A stretch of DNA of 64,000 nucleotides from positions 236,843 through 300,842 of the forward strand of contig JBBDWU010000038.1 in the NCBI GenBank assembly GCA_040902725.1, read 5' to 3'. Below the pieces are notes generated by a model. That model ran no database searches, was not told where the DNA came from, and worked only from the letters and a program-made list of their open reading frames with translations. Each line of letters starts with the position of its first letter. Positions within the stretch are counted from its first letter, which is position 1. The position numbers and the translations under genes were made by a program. Below are positions 35,731-44,148 of this stretch, piece by piece. This stretch comes from JACVRU01 sp040902725. Lineage in GTDB: Bacteria; Actinomycetota; Thermoleophilia; Gaiellales; Gaiellaceae.

Positions 35731-36752
35731 TAAGCGAGCACGACGCCGCCACCGGCCTCGACCCGTCCGATGCGGCGCAGGAAGAGACCTCGGCCCGCGA
35801 ACTCGGCCTCGAGCGCGACGCCCTTGTCCGCGGGCAGCGAGACCAGCAGACCCCCCGCCGTCTGCGGGTCGTAGGCGAGCGCGGCCGTCTCCTCGGGGGC
35901 GCCGTCCAGCTCCACGTGCGGCCCGGCGAACTCGCGGTTGCGCCGGTCGCCCCCCGTCCGCTCCCCGGCCGTGGCCACGGTCTCTGCACCGTCGAGCGCC
36001 GGCAATGCCCCCGCGTCCAGCACGATCCGGACGCCGCTGCGGGAGGCCATCTCGTGCGCGTGGCCCAGCAGTCCGAACCCGGTGACGTCCGTGACCGCGT
36101 TCGGCCCGAAGAGGTGGAGGACGTCGGCGGCGTCGCCGTTCAGCGTCCGCATCCACTCGACCGCGGCGCGCAGCTCGTCGTCGCCGACCAGGCCCCGCGC
36201 CGCGCCGTGCAGGACGAGGCCCGTCCCGAGCGGCTTGGTCAGGAAGAGCGCATCCCCCGCCCGGGCCCCCGCCTTCGGCCAGACCGCGTCCGGGTGGACC
36301 AGGCCGATGACGGCGAGGCCGTACTTGGGCTCGTCGTCGCGAAGCGTGTGGCCACCCGCGAGCAGCGCCCCCGCGGCCCGCACCTGCTCGTCGGCGGCGG
36401 CGAGGATGGCGCCGACGGTCTCGAGCGGCAGCTCCTCGGGGAAGGCGGCGATCGAGAGCGCCAGCAGGGGCTTGCCGCCCATCGCGAAAACGTCGTTGAG
36501 CGCGTTGGTGGCTGCGATCGCGCCGAAGTCGGCCGGGTCGTCGACGAGCGGCGGGAAGAAGTCGAGCGTGAAGATCAGGGCGCGCTCGTCGTCGAGCTTG
36601 TAGACGGCGGCGTCGTCGGCGGGGGACAGCCCGACGAGCAGGTTCTCGGCCTCCGGGGGCACGAAGCCCCGCAGCAGCTCCTCCAGTCGCGCCGCCGAGT
36701 ACTTCGCCGCGCAGCCGCCGGCACCCGTCAGCTCCGTGAGCTTCACCGCCAC
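35730..36752 (-). CDS. selD: Selenide, water dikinase (selenophosphate synthetase)
   Basis: A 340-residue SelD. The catalytic motif GAGGCAAK has Cys (codon TGC) rather than selenocysteine, followed by DDAAVYKL, TLDFFPPLVDDPADFG, GGHTLRDDEPKYGLAVIG and TDVTGFGLLGHAHEMA. It makes selenophosphate for selenocysteine, selenouridine or selenium cofactors. No selA, selB, ybbB or selenocysteine tRNA is visible in the window. GTG start 8 nt after TATAGT on the minus strand (36766-36761). Confidence 0.95.
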   Translation of the reverse strand: MAVKLTELTGAGGCAAKYSAARLEELLRGFVPPEAENLLVGLSPADDAAVYKLDDERALIFTLDFFPPLVDDPADFGAIAATNALNDVFAMGGKPLLALSIAAFPEELPLETVGAILAAADEQVRAAGALLAGGHTLRDDEPKYGLAVIGLVHPDAVWPKAGARAGDALFLTKPLGTGLVLHGAARGLVGDDELRAAVEWMRTLNGDAADVLHLFGPNAVTDVTGFGLLGHAHEMASRSGVRIVLDAGALPALDGAETVATAGERTGGDRRNREFAGPHVELDGAPEETAALAYDPQTAGGLLVSLPADKGVALEAEFAGRGLFLRRIGRVEAGGGVVLA

Positions 36753-36848
36753 GCGTGGTCACTATAGGCAGCGACGGCCACATGGGCCGCCGCGCCTGTC
36801 AGGGGGAGAGGAGAGGCCTGACGCGACTCGCTTCGCCGCCGAGCAGGC

Positions 36849-36877
36849 TTGACCTTCCCGCTCCCGTCCCGTAGACA
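36849..36877 (+). promoter_or_regulatory. Promoter of the SDR gene
   Basis: TTGACC (36849-36854), 17-nt spacer, TAGACA (36872-36877), and an ATG 6 nt later at 36884. One of the clearest two-box promoters in the window and a model for the leaderless starts. Confidence 0.7.
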
Positions 36878-36883
36878 ATGCCG

Positions 36884-37573
36884 ATGCCGAGCGCGCTCGT
36901 CACCGGCGGCTCCTCGGGAATCGGGCTCGCGATCGCGCGCGCGCTCGCCGAGGACGGCTACGACCTCACGGTCTCGTCGCGCCGCCCCGAGAAAACCGAG
37001 GCGGCCGCGGCCGAGCTCGGCGCGCACGGCGTGCCGGCGGACGTGGGCAGCGAGGAGGACTGCGTGCGCCTCGTCGCCGCGCACCGCGAGCGCTTCGGCG
37101 GGCTCGACGTGCTCGTCAACTCGGCGGGGATCGGCATCGGCGGCCGCATCGAGGAGCTCTCGACGAAGCACTTCGACCTCCAGCTCGCGGTCAACCTTCG
37201 CGGCCTCTTCCTCGTCACCAAGCTCTGCCTGCCGCTGCTCCGGGAGTCGCGCGGGTGGATCGTCAACCTGGCCTCGATCGCCGGCACGCTGCCGACGCCG
37301 GGCCTCTCCGCGTACGGCGCCTCCAAGGCAGCCGTGATCGCCCTGACGCGAACGCTGAACGCGGAGCTCGAGGCCGACGGCGTGCGCGCTGTCGCGATCT
37401 GCCCCGCCTTCGTGGACACGCCGATGGCCGAGTGGAGCGGCATTCCCGGCGAGGAGATGATCCAGCCCGAGGACTGCGCCGAGCTCGTCCGCTTCCTGCT
37501 GCGGCTCTCGCCGCACGCCCGCGTGCCCCAAGTCGTGATCGAGCGGCTCGGCGCCGCCGGCATGCCCGGCTAG
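36884..37573 (+). CDS. Short-chain dehydrogenase/reductase
   Basis: A 229-residue classical SDR: NAD(P) site TGGSSGIG (about residues 6-13), NSAGIG, catalytic Ser in LASIAGT and YGASKAA with Tyr and Lys. SSRRPEK after strand 2 suggests NADP preference. Substrate unknown. The ATG at 36884 is chosen over 36878 because it lies 6 nt after the -10 box; the other would begin inside the promoter. Confidence 0.9.
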   Translation: MPSALVTGGSSGIGLAIARALAEDGYDLTVSSRRPEKTEAAAAELGAHGVPADVGSEEDCVRLVAAHRERFGGLDVLVNSAGIGIGGRIEELSTKHFDLQLAVNLRGLFLVTKLCLPLLRESRGWIVNLASIAGTLPTPGLSAYGASKAAVIALTRTLNAELEADGVRAVAICPAFVDTPMAEWSGIPGEEMIQPEDCAELVRFLLRLSPHARVPQVVIERLGAAGMPG

Positions 37574-37669
37574 CTAGAAGCCGCCGTCCGCGAGGCCGAG
37601 CGGGCTGGCGGCCTTGCCCAGCAGCGCCGCAACGACGAGGGCGATGGTGACGAGACGAATCTTGAGCAT
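37574..37669 (-). CDS. Small hydrophobic peptide beside XRE-TPR regulator 2 (31 aa)
   Basis: A 31-residue ORF: basic start MLKIR, hydrophobic core LVTIALVVAALLG and tail KAASPLGLADGGF. The ATG is preceded by AGGAGGTGA with 6-nt spacing, a near-perfect complement of the 16S 3' end. It starts 19 bp after the stop of the XRE-TPR regulator on the same strand, so it is probably co-transcribed with it. Its stop codon abuts that of the convergent SDR. The layout matches Phr/PapR-like exported propeptides or a small membrane peptide; function is inference. Confidence 0.6.
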   Translation of the reverse strand: MLKIRLVTIALVVAALLGKAASPLGLADGGF

Positions 37670-37688
37670 GGGGTTCACCTCCTCTCGC

Positions 37689-39035
37689 CTAGAACCTGAC
37701 GTCCTGGAGTGCCTCGGCGGCCCGGCGGTAGAGCCGGGCGGCCTGGCGATCGTCCCCCCTCGCCGTCGCGAGGTCGCCCTGCGCGACCCACGCGGCGGCC
37801 CGATGGCTGCCGGAGGAGAGCTGGTCGAAGCTGGACTCGGCGGCGGCGAAGGCCTCCTCGGCCTCGTCGAGCCGCTTCCGCTCGAGGAGGGCGCGGCCGC
37901 GCACGAGCTGGGCGCTGCCGATCTCGTCGAGGTAGTCGACGCGACCCGCGAGCAGCTTCAGCGCCTGAAGCGCCTGCTCCTCGGCGAGCGCGTGCTGCCC
38001 GGTGCGGAGGTGGATCTGCGCGAGCGAGGAGACGGCGCGGGCGGCGTCGGCGTCGCTGCCGACCTCGAGCGCGGTCGCGAAGGCCTCCTTGAGGTACGTG
38101 ACCGCATCCTCCGAGTGCCCGAGCAGGAAGTTGACGGCGCCGAGGTTGTTGAGCAGCTTGCCGACGTTCGCGCGGTCGGAGACCTCCTCGTAGTGGGCCC
38201 TGGCCTTCTCCGCGTACGAGCGCGCGAGCACCCAGTGGCCGGCGCGGTCGGCGAGCAGCGAGGCCTGGAAGTAGAGGTGGCCCAGCGTGCGCGAGTCCCG
38301 GAGGTCCTGCGCGAGCTCCAGGGCGAGCTCGACGTCCTCCCGCGCGGCCTCGTAGTCGCGCTGGCGGCGGTAGCAGCGGGAGCGCCAGTGGAGGATGTTC
38401 GCGCGCAGGAGGTCGCAGGGGTAGCCGGAGCGCTCCGCGAGCTCGATCGCCTGGTTCAGGAGCCCGAGTGCGGTCGTCGTGCTCGCGAGCAGGTAGCGCG
38501 AGACGCCCATGCGGTAGAGGACCTCCGCGCGGTCGACGTCGGAGAAGCCCGCGCCTTCGCTGAGCCGGCGGGCGCGCTCGAGCCGGTCGAGCGACTCCCG
38601 CACCTGCCCCGCTCCCGCGAGCGCGCGCCACTCGCCACAGGCCGCGCGGACCTCGAGCTCGTCCGAGCCCGTGGCGGCCAGTGACGTGCCTAGATCGGCG
38701 TACGCCGCGAGGGCCTCGTCGAAGGCGTCGGACTCGGCCAGCGCCTCGGCGCGGGCGAGCGCCGCCTCGACGCGCTCGCGCTGCTCGGTCGAGACGCCGT
38801 TCGCCAGGAAGCCGGAGTCGACGCCCAGGCGCTGGGCCAGCCAGGCGACTGTTTCGGCCGTCGGCTTCGTCTTCCCGCGCTCGATCTGGCTGACGTACTC
38901 CTTCGAGAAACGGTCGCCGGCCAGATCCGTCTGCGTCATCCCCGCGGCGACGCGGAGCTGGCGCAGGCGCTCGCCGAGCTTGAAGGCCTCGGCGTGGCGC
39001 GCACGGCCGGTCTGTTGAGGCGTGATGCGGCTCAT
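37689..39035 (-). CDS. XRE-TPR transcriptional regulator 2
   Basis: A 448-residue regulator: XRE helix-turn-helix at about residues 20-75 (LGERLRQLRVAAGMTQTDLA, SKEYVSQIERGKTKPTAETV) then TPR-like helices to the end (AEVLYRMGVSRYLLASTT, HLYFQASLLADRAGHWVLAR, KLLNNLGAVNFLLGHSEDAV, SSLAQIHLRTGQHALAEEQ). Same plan as regulator 1 at 22401-23720 but only distantly similar in sequence. ATG 39035 is 7 nt after GACTAT (39048-39043); in-frame ATG codons at 39044 and 39056 are alternatives. A 31-aa peptide ORF follows directly. Confidence 0.88.
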   Translation of the reverse strand: MSRITPQQTGRARHAEAFKLGERLRQLRVAAGMTQTDLAGDRFSKEYVSQIERGKTKPTAETVAWLAQRLGVDSGFLANGVSTEQRERVEAALARAEALAESDAFDEALAAYADLGTSLAATGSDELEVRAACGEWRALAGAGQVRESLDRLERARRLSEGAGFSDVDRAEVLYRMGVSRYLLASTTTALGLLNQAIELAERSGYPCDLLRANILHWRSRCYRRQRDYEAAREDVELALELAQDLRDSRTLGHLYFQASLLADRAGHWVLARSYAEKARAHYEEVSDRANVGKLLNNLGAVNFLLGHSEDAVTYLKEAFATALEVGSDADAARAVSSLAQIHLRTGQHALAEEQALQALKLLAGRVDYLDEIGSAQLVRGRALLERKRLDEAEEAFAAAESSFDQLSSGSHRAAAWVAQGDLATARGDDRQAARLYRRAAEALQDVRF

Positions 39036-39163
39036 GGCCCCCATAGTCAACTCCATGCTTCACCCAAGTGCAAGTCGTCTGCTCCTGCCATCCCCCAAAA
39101 GAGGCATGTCCGCAGGAGAAATGCGGTCAAGCCCCTGCCCGAAAGATCACTTGACCTAGCTAC

Positions 39164-39192
39164 TTGACGAGTGCCCTGGCCCGACCTATAGT
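39164..39192 (+). promoter_or_regulatory. Strong promoter of the structured RNA
   Basis: TTGACG (39164-39169), exactly 17 nt, TATAGT (39187-39192). The best consensus match in the window, with transcription expected to begin near 39198. Confidence 0.8.
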
Positions 39193-39197
39193 GCGGG

Positions 39198-39372
39198 CAA
39201 CCCTCGCAACCGGCCAGGACGCCAGGCCAGTTTGCAAGGGGGCGCGCCACGTACAGGTGGGAAGCGGAAAGGGCCTGACTGGGCCGCAGAGTCAGGTTCC
39301 GGAGCTCTCCACCCATGGCGAGCCCGTCATTACCGCCGAAGGGCCCCTGAGCCGCAGCAGGGGCCCTTCACA
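39198..39372 (+). ncRNA. Unassigned structured RNA, about 175 nt
   Basis: No coding potential is apparent between the strong promoter and the terminator. Three hairpins can be drawn by eye. Hairpin 1 pairs CCCTCGCAA (near 39201) with TTTGCAAGGG (near 39231) with one mismatch and encloses a GGCC/GGCC stem. Hairpin 2 is a long interrupted rod: GGTGG 39256-39260 with CCACC 39309-39313, CGGAA 39265-39269 with TTCCG 39297-39301, and CCTGACT 39274-39280 with AGTCAGG 39290-39296. Hairpin 3 is the terminator. It does not show the SRP, tmRNA, RNase P or cobalamin-box motifs I know. It is either a free sRNA (size like 6S RNA) or the leader of the downstream ligase gene. Confidence 0.65.
39338..39369 (+). 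terminator. Terminator of the structured RNA
   Basis: Perfect 12-bp stem (GAAGGGCCCCTG and complement) with an 8-nt loop, followed by ACATTTAG. It ends the RNA 17 bp before the next start codon. Confidence 0.8.
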
Positions 39373-39386
39373 TTTAGGCTTCCTCC

Positions 39387-41267
39387 GTGGCGGAGGTCGT
39401 GTGGACGCCGGACGGCGAGCGCCTCGCGAGCGCCAACCTCACCCGGCTGATGGGCCGCCTCGGCGTGGAGCGGTACGCCGACCTCCACCGGATCTCGATC
39501 GACGAGCCCGAGCGCTTCTGGCGCGAACTCGTCGCCGACCTCGGCCTCGTGCTCTCACGGCCGTGGGACGAGGTGCTGGACTCCTCAGACGGGATCCAAT
39601 GGGCACGCTGGTTCGTCGGCGCCCGGCTCAACCTCGCCGAGAGCTGCGTTCACCGCTGGGCGCGCGAGCGCCCGGACGATGAGGCGCTGGTCGGGCTCTT
39701 CGAGGACGGGACGCGCTCGTCGCTCACCTGGGAAGAGGCGTCGCTCGAGGTCCGGAAGCTGGCCGAGGCGCTGGTCGAGCTCGGGGTCGAACCGGGCGAC
39801 CGGGTCGCGCTCTTCATGCCGATGTGCCCCGCCGTCGCGATCGCGGCACACGCGTGCGCGCACGTCGGCGCCGTCCAGGTGCCGATCTTCTCGGGCTTCG
39901 CGGCGCCGGCGATCGCGCAGCGGCTCGAGGACGCCGAGGCGAAGGTCGTCCTCTGCGCCGACTGGTCGCTCCGCCGCGGGCAGCGGATCGAAATGCTGGC
40001 GACGCTGGGAGAAGCCCTCCGCGGCGGCGAGGAGGTGCTCACCTGGAGCCGCGAGCGCCACGGCTGGCCGGAGCTCGTCGAGCGACAGCCTGGCCGGCTC
40101 GAGCCGGTCGAGGTGGACGCCGAGCATCCCTACCTCCTCGCCTACACGTCCGGCACGACGGGCCGGCCCAAGGGCGCCGTCCACGTCCACGGCGGCTTCC
40201 TCGTCTCGATCGCGCGTGAGGTCGCCTACCAGGCGGACGTCCGCGCGGGGGAGCGGATCCACTTCGTCACCGACATGGGGTGGATCATGGGCCCGTGGAC
40301 GGTGGTCGGCGGCGGCGCCGTCGGCGCGACGATCGTGCTCGCGGAGGGGGCCCCCGACTTCCCCGCCGACCGGCTCTGGCGCACGATCGAGTCGGAGCGG
40401 GTGACCATGCTCGGCGTGTCGCCGACGCTGATCCGTTCGCTCCTCCCGCGCGGCGAGCCGCAGGCCGACCTCTCCTCGCTCCGCTCGATCGCCACGACGG
40501 GCGAGCCGTGGAACCCGGCGCCTTACCGCTGGCTGCACGAGCGCGTCGGCGGGGGCCGCGTCCCGATCGTCAATCTCTCCGGTGGAACCGAAGTCGGCGC
40601 CTGCTTCCTCTCCGTCGTCGTCACCGAGCCGATCAAGGAGTGCTCGCTCGGCTTCCCCGCACTCGGCCTCGACATGGACGTCTTCGACCAGGAGGGCAAC
40701 CCGCTGCGGGGCGAGGTCGGCGAGCTCGTCTGCAAGCGGCCGTGGCCGGGGATGACCCGCGGCGTCTGGGGCGACCCCGAGCGCTATCTCGAGACGTACT
40801 GGCGGCGGTTCCCCGGCGTCTGGCGGCACGGGGACTGGGCGTCGATCGACGAGGACGGCTACTGGTACCTGCACGGTCGCTCCGACGACACGCTCAACAT
40901 CGCCGGCAAGCGGATCGGGCCGGCGGAGCTGGAGTCGGCGGCGACCGGCCATCCGGCCGTGGCGGAGGTCGCAGCCGTGGGCGTCCCCCACGAGCTCAAG
41001 GGCGAGGTCGCCTGGCTCTTCTGCGTGCTCAAGCCGGGGATCGAGCCGAGCGAGGAGCTGGCGCGCGAGGTGACGAAGGCGGTGACGAACGCGCTCGGCC
41101 GGGCGTTCAAGCCCGAGCGGGTCGAGTTCGTCGGCTCGCTGCCGAAGACCCGCAGCGCCAAGATCATGCGCCGCGCCGTGCGGGCCAAGGCGCTCGGCGA
41201 GGATCTGGGCGACCTGTCCTCGCTCGAGAATCCGGAAGCGCTCGAGGAGATCGCGCGCGTTGTCTGA
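39387..41267 (+). CDS. AMP-forming acyl-CoA ligase (acetyl-CoA synthetase-like)
   Basis: A 626-residue ANL-family ligase. P-loop YTSGTTGRPKGAVH, A5 motif LSGGTEVGACF, A7/A8 region HGDWASIDEDGYWYLHGRSDDTLNIAGKRIGPAE and the catalytic lysine in PKTRSAKIMRR near the C terminus. N-terminal region resembles acetyl/propionyl-CoA synthetases but the acyl substrate is unknown. GTG start 6 nt after TAGGCT (39375-39380), just past the terminator of the structured RNA, so it may have its own leaderless promoter or depend on read-through. Confidence 0.9.
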   Translation: MAEVVWTPDGERLASANLTRLMGRLGVERYADLHRISIDEPERFWRELVADLGLVLSRPWDEVLDSSDGIQWARWFVGARLNLAESCVHRWARERPDDEALVGLFEDGTRSSLTWEEASLEVRKLAEALVELGVEPGDRVALFMPMCPAVAIAAHACAHVGAVQVPIFSGFAAPAIAQRLEDAEAKVVLCADWSLRRGQRIEMLATLGEALRGGEEVLTWSRERHGWPELVERQPGRLEPVEVDAEHPYLLAYTSGTTGRPKGAVHVHGGFLVSIAREVAYQADVRAGERIHFVTDMGWIMGPWTVVGGGAVGATIVLAEGAPDFPADRLWRTIESERVTMLGVSPTLIRSLLPRGEPQADLSSLRSIATTGEPWNPAPYRWLHERVGGGRVPIVNLSGGTEVGACFLSVVVTEPIKECSLGFPALGLDMDVFDQEGNPLRGEVGELVCKRPWPGMTRGVWGDPERYLETYWRRFPGVWRHGDWASIDEDGYWYLHGRSDDTLNIAGKRIGPAELESAATGHPAVAEVAAVGVPHELKGEVAWLFCVLKPGIEPSEELAREVTKAVTNALGRAFKPERVEFVGSLPKTRSAKIMRRAVRAKALGEDLGDLSSLENPEALEEIARVV

Positions 41268-41661
41268 GGTCCGGTGGCGCCTCCACCTCGCCTCGGAGCC
41301 CGAGGCGGTCTGGGAGCTGCTCGCGACCGACGAGGGCCGCGCGCTCTTCTGGGCGGAGTCGACCGCCGAGCGCGACGGAGTCGTCGAGTTCACGTTCCCG
41401 AACGGCGAGCGCAGCGAGGGCCGGGTGCTCGCGGCGGAGCCGGCGCGGGTCTTCGCCCTGGAGTATTTCGGCGCCCCGGCCAGGTTCGAGCTCGAGTCCG
41501 ACGGGCGGGGAGGCACCGAGCTCACGCTCGTCCACGCCGGGGACGAGCAGGCCGGGTGGGTGTCGGTGCTGCTGGCGCTGAAGGCCGCGGCCGACTTCGG
41601 GGTCGATCTTCGGAACCACGATCCGCGGCGGTCGTGGTCGCAGGGATACTGCGACAACTGA
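41260..41661 (+). CDS. SRPBCC/AHSA1-like protein
   Basis: A 133-residue START/Bet v1-fold protein: VRWRLHLASEPEAVWELLATDEGRALFW at the N terminus, VFALEYFGAPARFELES and TELTLVHAGDEQAGW in the beta-sheet, a C-terminal helix. Probable binder of a hydrophobic ligand; function unknown. The TTG start overlaps the ligase gene by 8 bp, so it is co-expressed with it. Confidence 0.78.
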   Translation: MSEVRWRLHLASEPEAVWELLATDEGRALFWAESTAERDGVVEFTFPNGERSEGRVLAAEPARVFALEYFGAPARFELESDGRGGTELTLVHAGDEQAGWVSVLLALKAAADFGVDLRNHDPRRSWSQGYCDN

Positions 41662-42407
41662 TGGAGCTCGAGGGACAGGCCGCGCTCGTCACCGGCGGCG
41701 GGCGCGGGATCGGGGCGAACATCGCGCGCGAGCTCGCCGCGGCCGGCATGCGCGTCGCCGTCTCCGCCCGCACGCGCGAGCAGGTCGAGGCCGTCGCCGC
41801 CGAGATCGGCGGGCTGGCCGCCGTCGTGGACGTCTCCGACCGCGCGTCGGTCGAGGCGATGATCGCCGAGGTCGGCCCGATCGACCTGCTGGTCGCGAAT
41901 GCCGGCATCGGCCGCTATGGGACGACCTGGGAGCGCGACCCGGCCGAGTGGTGGCAGACGTTCGAGGTGAACGTCCTCGGCGTCCACCTCTGCTGCCGAG
42001 CGGTGATCCCGGGGATGCTCGAGCGCGGCCGCGGGCGGATCGCGATCACGGGCAGCGGCGCCTCCTACCTCCCCGGCGCGACCGAGACCGCCTACACGGC
42101 CAGCAAGGCCGCGGTCCACCGCTACGCGGAGACGCTCGCGAACGAGCTCGCCGACCGCATCCCCGTCTTCGCCTTCAGCCCGGGGCTCGTCCGGACCGAG
42201 ATGACGGAGGGGCGGTTCGCCGACGACGCGCCGTGGACGCCACCCGAGCTCGCGCCGAGGCTCGTCCGCGCGATCGCCGAGGGCAAGCTCGACCGCCTAG
42301 CGGGCCGCTACCTGCACGCCGAGCACACGGACCCGGGCGAGTTCGCGGCGGACGCCGAGAAGATCGTCGCCGCCGACAAGCAGGCCATCCGCCTCCAGCG
42401 CTGGTAG
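41661..42407 (+). CDS. Short-chain dehydrogenase/reductase
   Basis: A 248-residue SDR: VTGGGRGIGANIA cofactor loop, ANAGIGRYG, catalytic Ser in ITGSGASYL and YTASKAAV. VSARTREQ after strand 2 suggests NADP. ATG overlaps the stop of the SRPBCC gene (TGATG). With the ligase and SRPBCC protein it forms a three-gene unit that may activate and reduce or oxidise an acid (inference). Confidence 0.9.
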   Translation: MELEGQAALVTGGGRGIGANIARELAAAGMRVAVSARTREQVEAVAAEIGGLAAVVDVSDRASVEAMIAEVGPIDLLVANAGIGRYGTTWERDPAEWWQTFEVNVLGVHLCCRAVIPGMLERGRGRIAITGSGASYLPGATETAYTASKAAVHRYAETLANELADRIPVFAFSPGLVRTEMTEGRFADDAPWTPPELAPRLVRAIAEGKLDRLAGRYLHAEHTDPGEFAADAEKIVAADKQAIRLQRW

Positions 42408-42429
42408 TTTTCGACTCAGAGGCGAAAAC
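42407..42429 (+). promoter_or_regulatory. Inverted repeat before nadE
   Basis: Arms GTTTTCG and CGAAAAC, 9-nt spacer, ending 3 bp before the nadE ATG and starting at the last base of the upstream stop codon. It could be a regulator site or an RNA hairpin that masks the start of nadE. Confidence 0.5.
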
Positions 42430-42432
42430 CTG

Positions 42433-44148
42433 ATGCGAATCGCGCTCGCGCAGATGAACTCCGTCGTCGGCGACCTCGAGGGGAACCGGGGGCGGATCCT
42501 CGACCGGCTCGAGCAGGCTCGAAGCGAGGGAGCCGACCTCGTCCTCTTCCCGGAGCTGGCGGTGACCGGCTATCCGCCCGAGGACCTGCTGCTCCGGCCG
42601 GGCTTCGTCCGCGCCGCGGAGGCGAGTCTGCAGAAGATCGCGCGCGCGACCGAGGGCGTCGCGGCGCTCGTCGGCTTCCCCCACTTCGACAACGACCTCT
42701 TCAACGCGTGCGCCGTCTGCGCGGGCGGCGAGGTGAAGGCGATCTACCGCAAGCGCTTCCTGCCGAACTACGGGGTGTTCGACGAGTACCGGTACTTCGC
42801 GCCGGGCACCGGCCTCGTCCTGCTCCAGCTCGGGGACGCGCTGATCGGGCCGACCGTCTGCGAGGACATCTGGCAGCCGGGGCCGCCGGCGACCGATCTG
42901 GCGCTCGCCGGGGCGCACCTGATCGCGAACATCTCGGCCTCGCCGTACCACGTCGGCAAGGAGCGGGAGCGCGAGGAGATGCTCGTCACCCGCGCGCGCG
43001 ACAGCGTCTGCTTCCTCGCCTTCTGCAACGCCGTCGGCGGCCAGGACGAGCTCGTCTTCGACGGGCATTCGGTCGTGATGGACGACGAGGGCAGGATCCT
43101 GGCCCGGGCACCGGGCTTCGAGGAGGCGCTCCTCGTCGTCGACGTCGAGCCGACGGAGGTCGTGGGCCGCCGGCTCACGGACGCGCGGCGGCGGGCGCTC
43201 GCGCGCGACCGCGGCGAGCAGCCGGAGGCCGCGGTGGTCGCGGTCGGAGAGCCGCGCGAGGCTTCTGAGGGACGTTCCGGCCAGGTCGTCCCCTTCGAGG
43301 ACGAGCTCGAGCAGATGCGGCGCGCGCTCGTGCTCGGGCTGCGCGACTACGTCGGGAAGAACGGCTTCGGCGAGGTGGTGATCGGCGTCTCCGGCGGCAT
43401 CGACTCGGCGCTCGCGGCAGCACTTGCCGCGGACGCGCTCGGGCCCGAGCACGTGCACACGGTCTCCATGCCGTCCGGTTACACGTCGGAGGGAACGCGC
43501 GCGGACGCCGCCAGACTCGCGGAGGCGCTGGGCACGCCCTTCCTCGAGCTGCCGATCGACGGGCCGGTCGAGTCGCTGCTGGGCGCGCTGGCGGGGCCGC
43601 TGGAGGGCCTGGAGCCAGACGAGACCGAGGAGAACGTGCAGGCCCGCGCCCGCGGCGTCCTGCTGATGGCGCTCTCGAACAAGTTCGGCTGGCTCGTTGT
43701 CGCCACGGGCAACAAGTCGGAGCTCTCGGTCGGCTACGCGACGCTCTACGGAGACATGGCGGGCGGCTTCGCGCTCCTCAAGGACGTGTACAAGACGGAC
43801 GTCTGGCGGCTGGCGCGCTACCTGAACGAGCGGGCCGGCCGCGAGCTGATCCCGGCCTCGATCATCGAGCGCGCGCCGACCGCCGAGCTGCGCGCCGACC
43901 AGCTCGACCAGGACTCGCTGCCGCCGTACCCGGAGCTCGACCGGGTGCTGAAGGAGTACGTCGAGGAGGACCGCTCGCGCGAGGAGCTGCTGGCGGACGG
44001 CTTCGACCGCGACGTCGTCGACCGCGCGCTCGCGCTGATCGACCGGGCGGAGTACAAGCGCCGCCAGGCCCCGCCCGGCGTGAAGCTCCACCCGAAGGCC
44101 TTCGGCCGCGACCGCCGCGTCCCGATCACCAACCGCTGGCGCGGTTAG
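42433..44148 (+). CDS. nadE: Glutamine-dependent NAD+ synthetase
   Basis: A 571-residue two-domain enzyme. The nitrilase-type glutaminase domain has Glu in FPELAVTGYPPEDLL, Lys in YRKRFLPNYGVFDE and Cys143 in GPTVCEDIW. The synthetase domain has the ATP loop GVSGGIDSALA (about 318-328), TGNKSELSVGYATLYGDMAGG and PTAELRADQLDQDSLPPY. It converts nicotinate adenine dinucleotide to NAD+ using glutamine-derived ammonia. An inverted repeat sits just before the start. Confidence 0.96.
   Translation: MRIALAQMNSVVGDLEGNRGRILDRLEQARSEGADLVLFPELAVTGYPPEDLLLRPGFVRAAEASLQKIARATEGVAALVGFPHFDNDLFNACAVCAGGEVKAIYRKRFLPNYGVFDEYRYFAPGTGLVLLQLGDALIGPTVCEDIWQPGPPATDLALAGAHLIANISASPYHVGKEREREEMLVTRARDSVCFLAFCNAVGGQDELVFDGHSVVMDDEGRILARAPGFEEALLVVDVEPTEVVGRRLTDARRRALARDRGEQPEAAVVAVGEPREASEGRSGQVVPFEDELEQMRRALVLGLRDYVGKNGFGEVVIGVSGGIDSALAAALAADALGPEHVHTVSMPSGYTSEGTRADAARLAEALGTPFLELPIDGPVESLLGALAGPLEGLEPDETEENVQARARGVLLMALSNKFGWLVVATGNKSELSVGYATLYGDMAGGFALLKDVYKTDVWRLARYLNERAGRELIPASIIERAPTAELRADQLDQDSLPPYPELDRVLKEYVEEDRSREELLADGFDRDVVDRALALIDRAEYKRRQAPPGVKLHPKAFGRDRRVPITNRWRG

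Noticed and set aside
36743..37531. 262-codon frame antisense to the SDR at 36884
   Set aside because: No domain, and the SDR on the other strand has complete motifs and a promoter.
39198..39372. SRP RNA, tmRNA or cobalamin riboswitch
   Set aside because: The GGAAGGAAGC-type SRP loop, tmRNA resume ORF and B12 box were not found.
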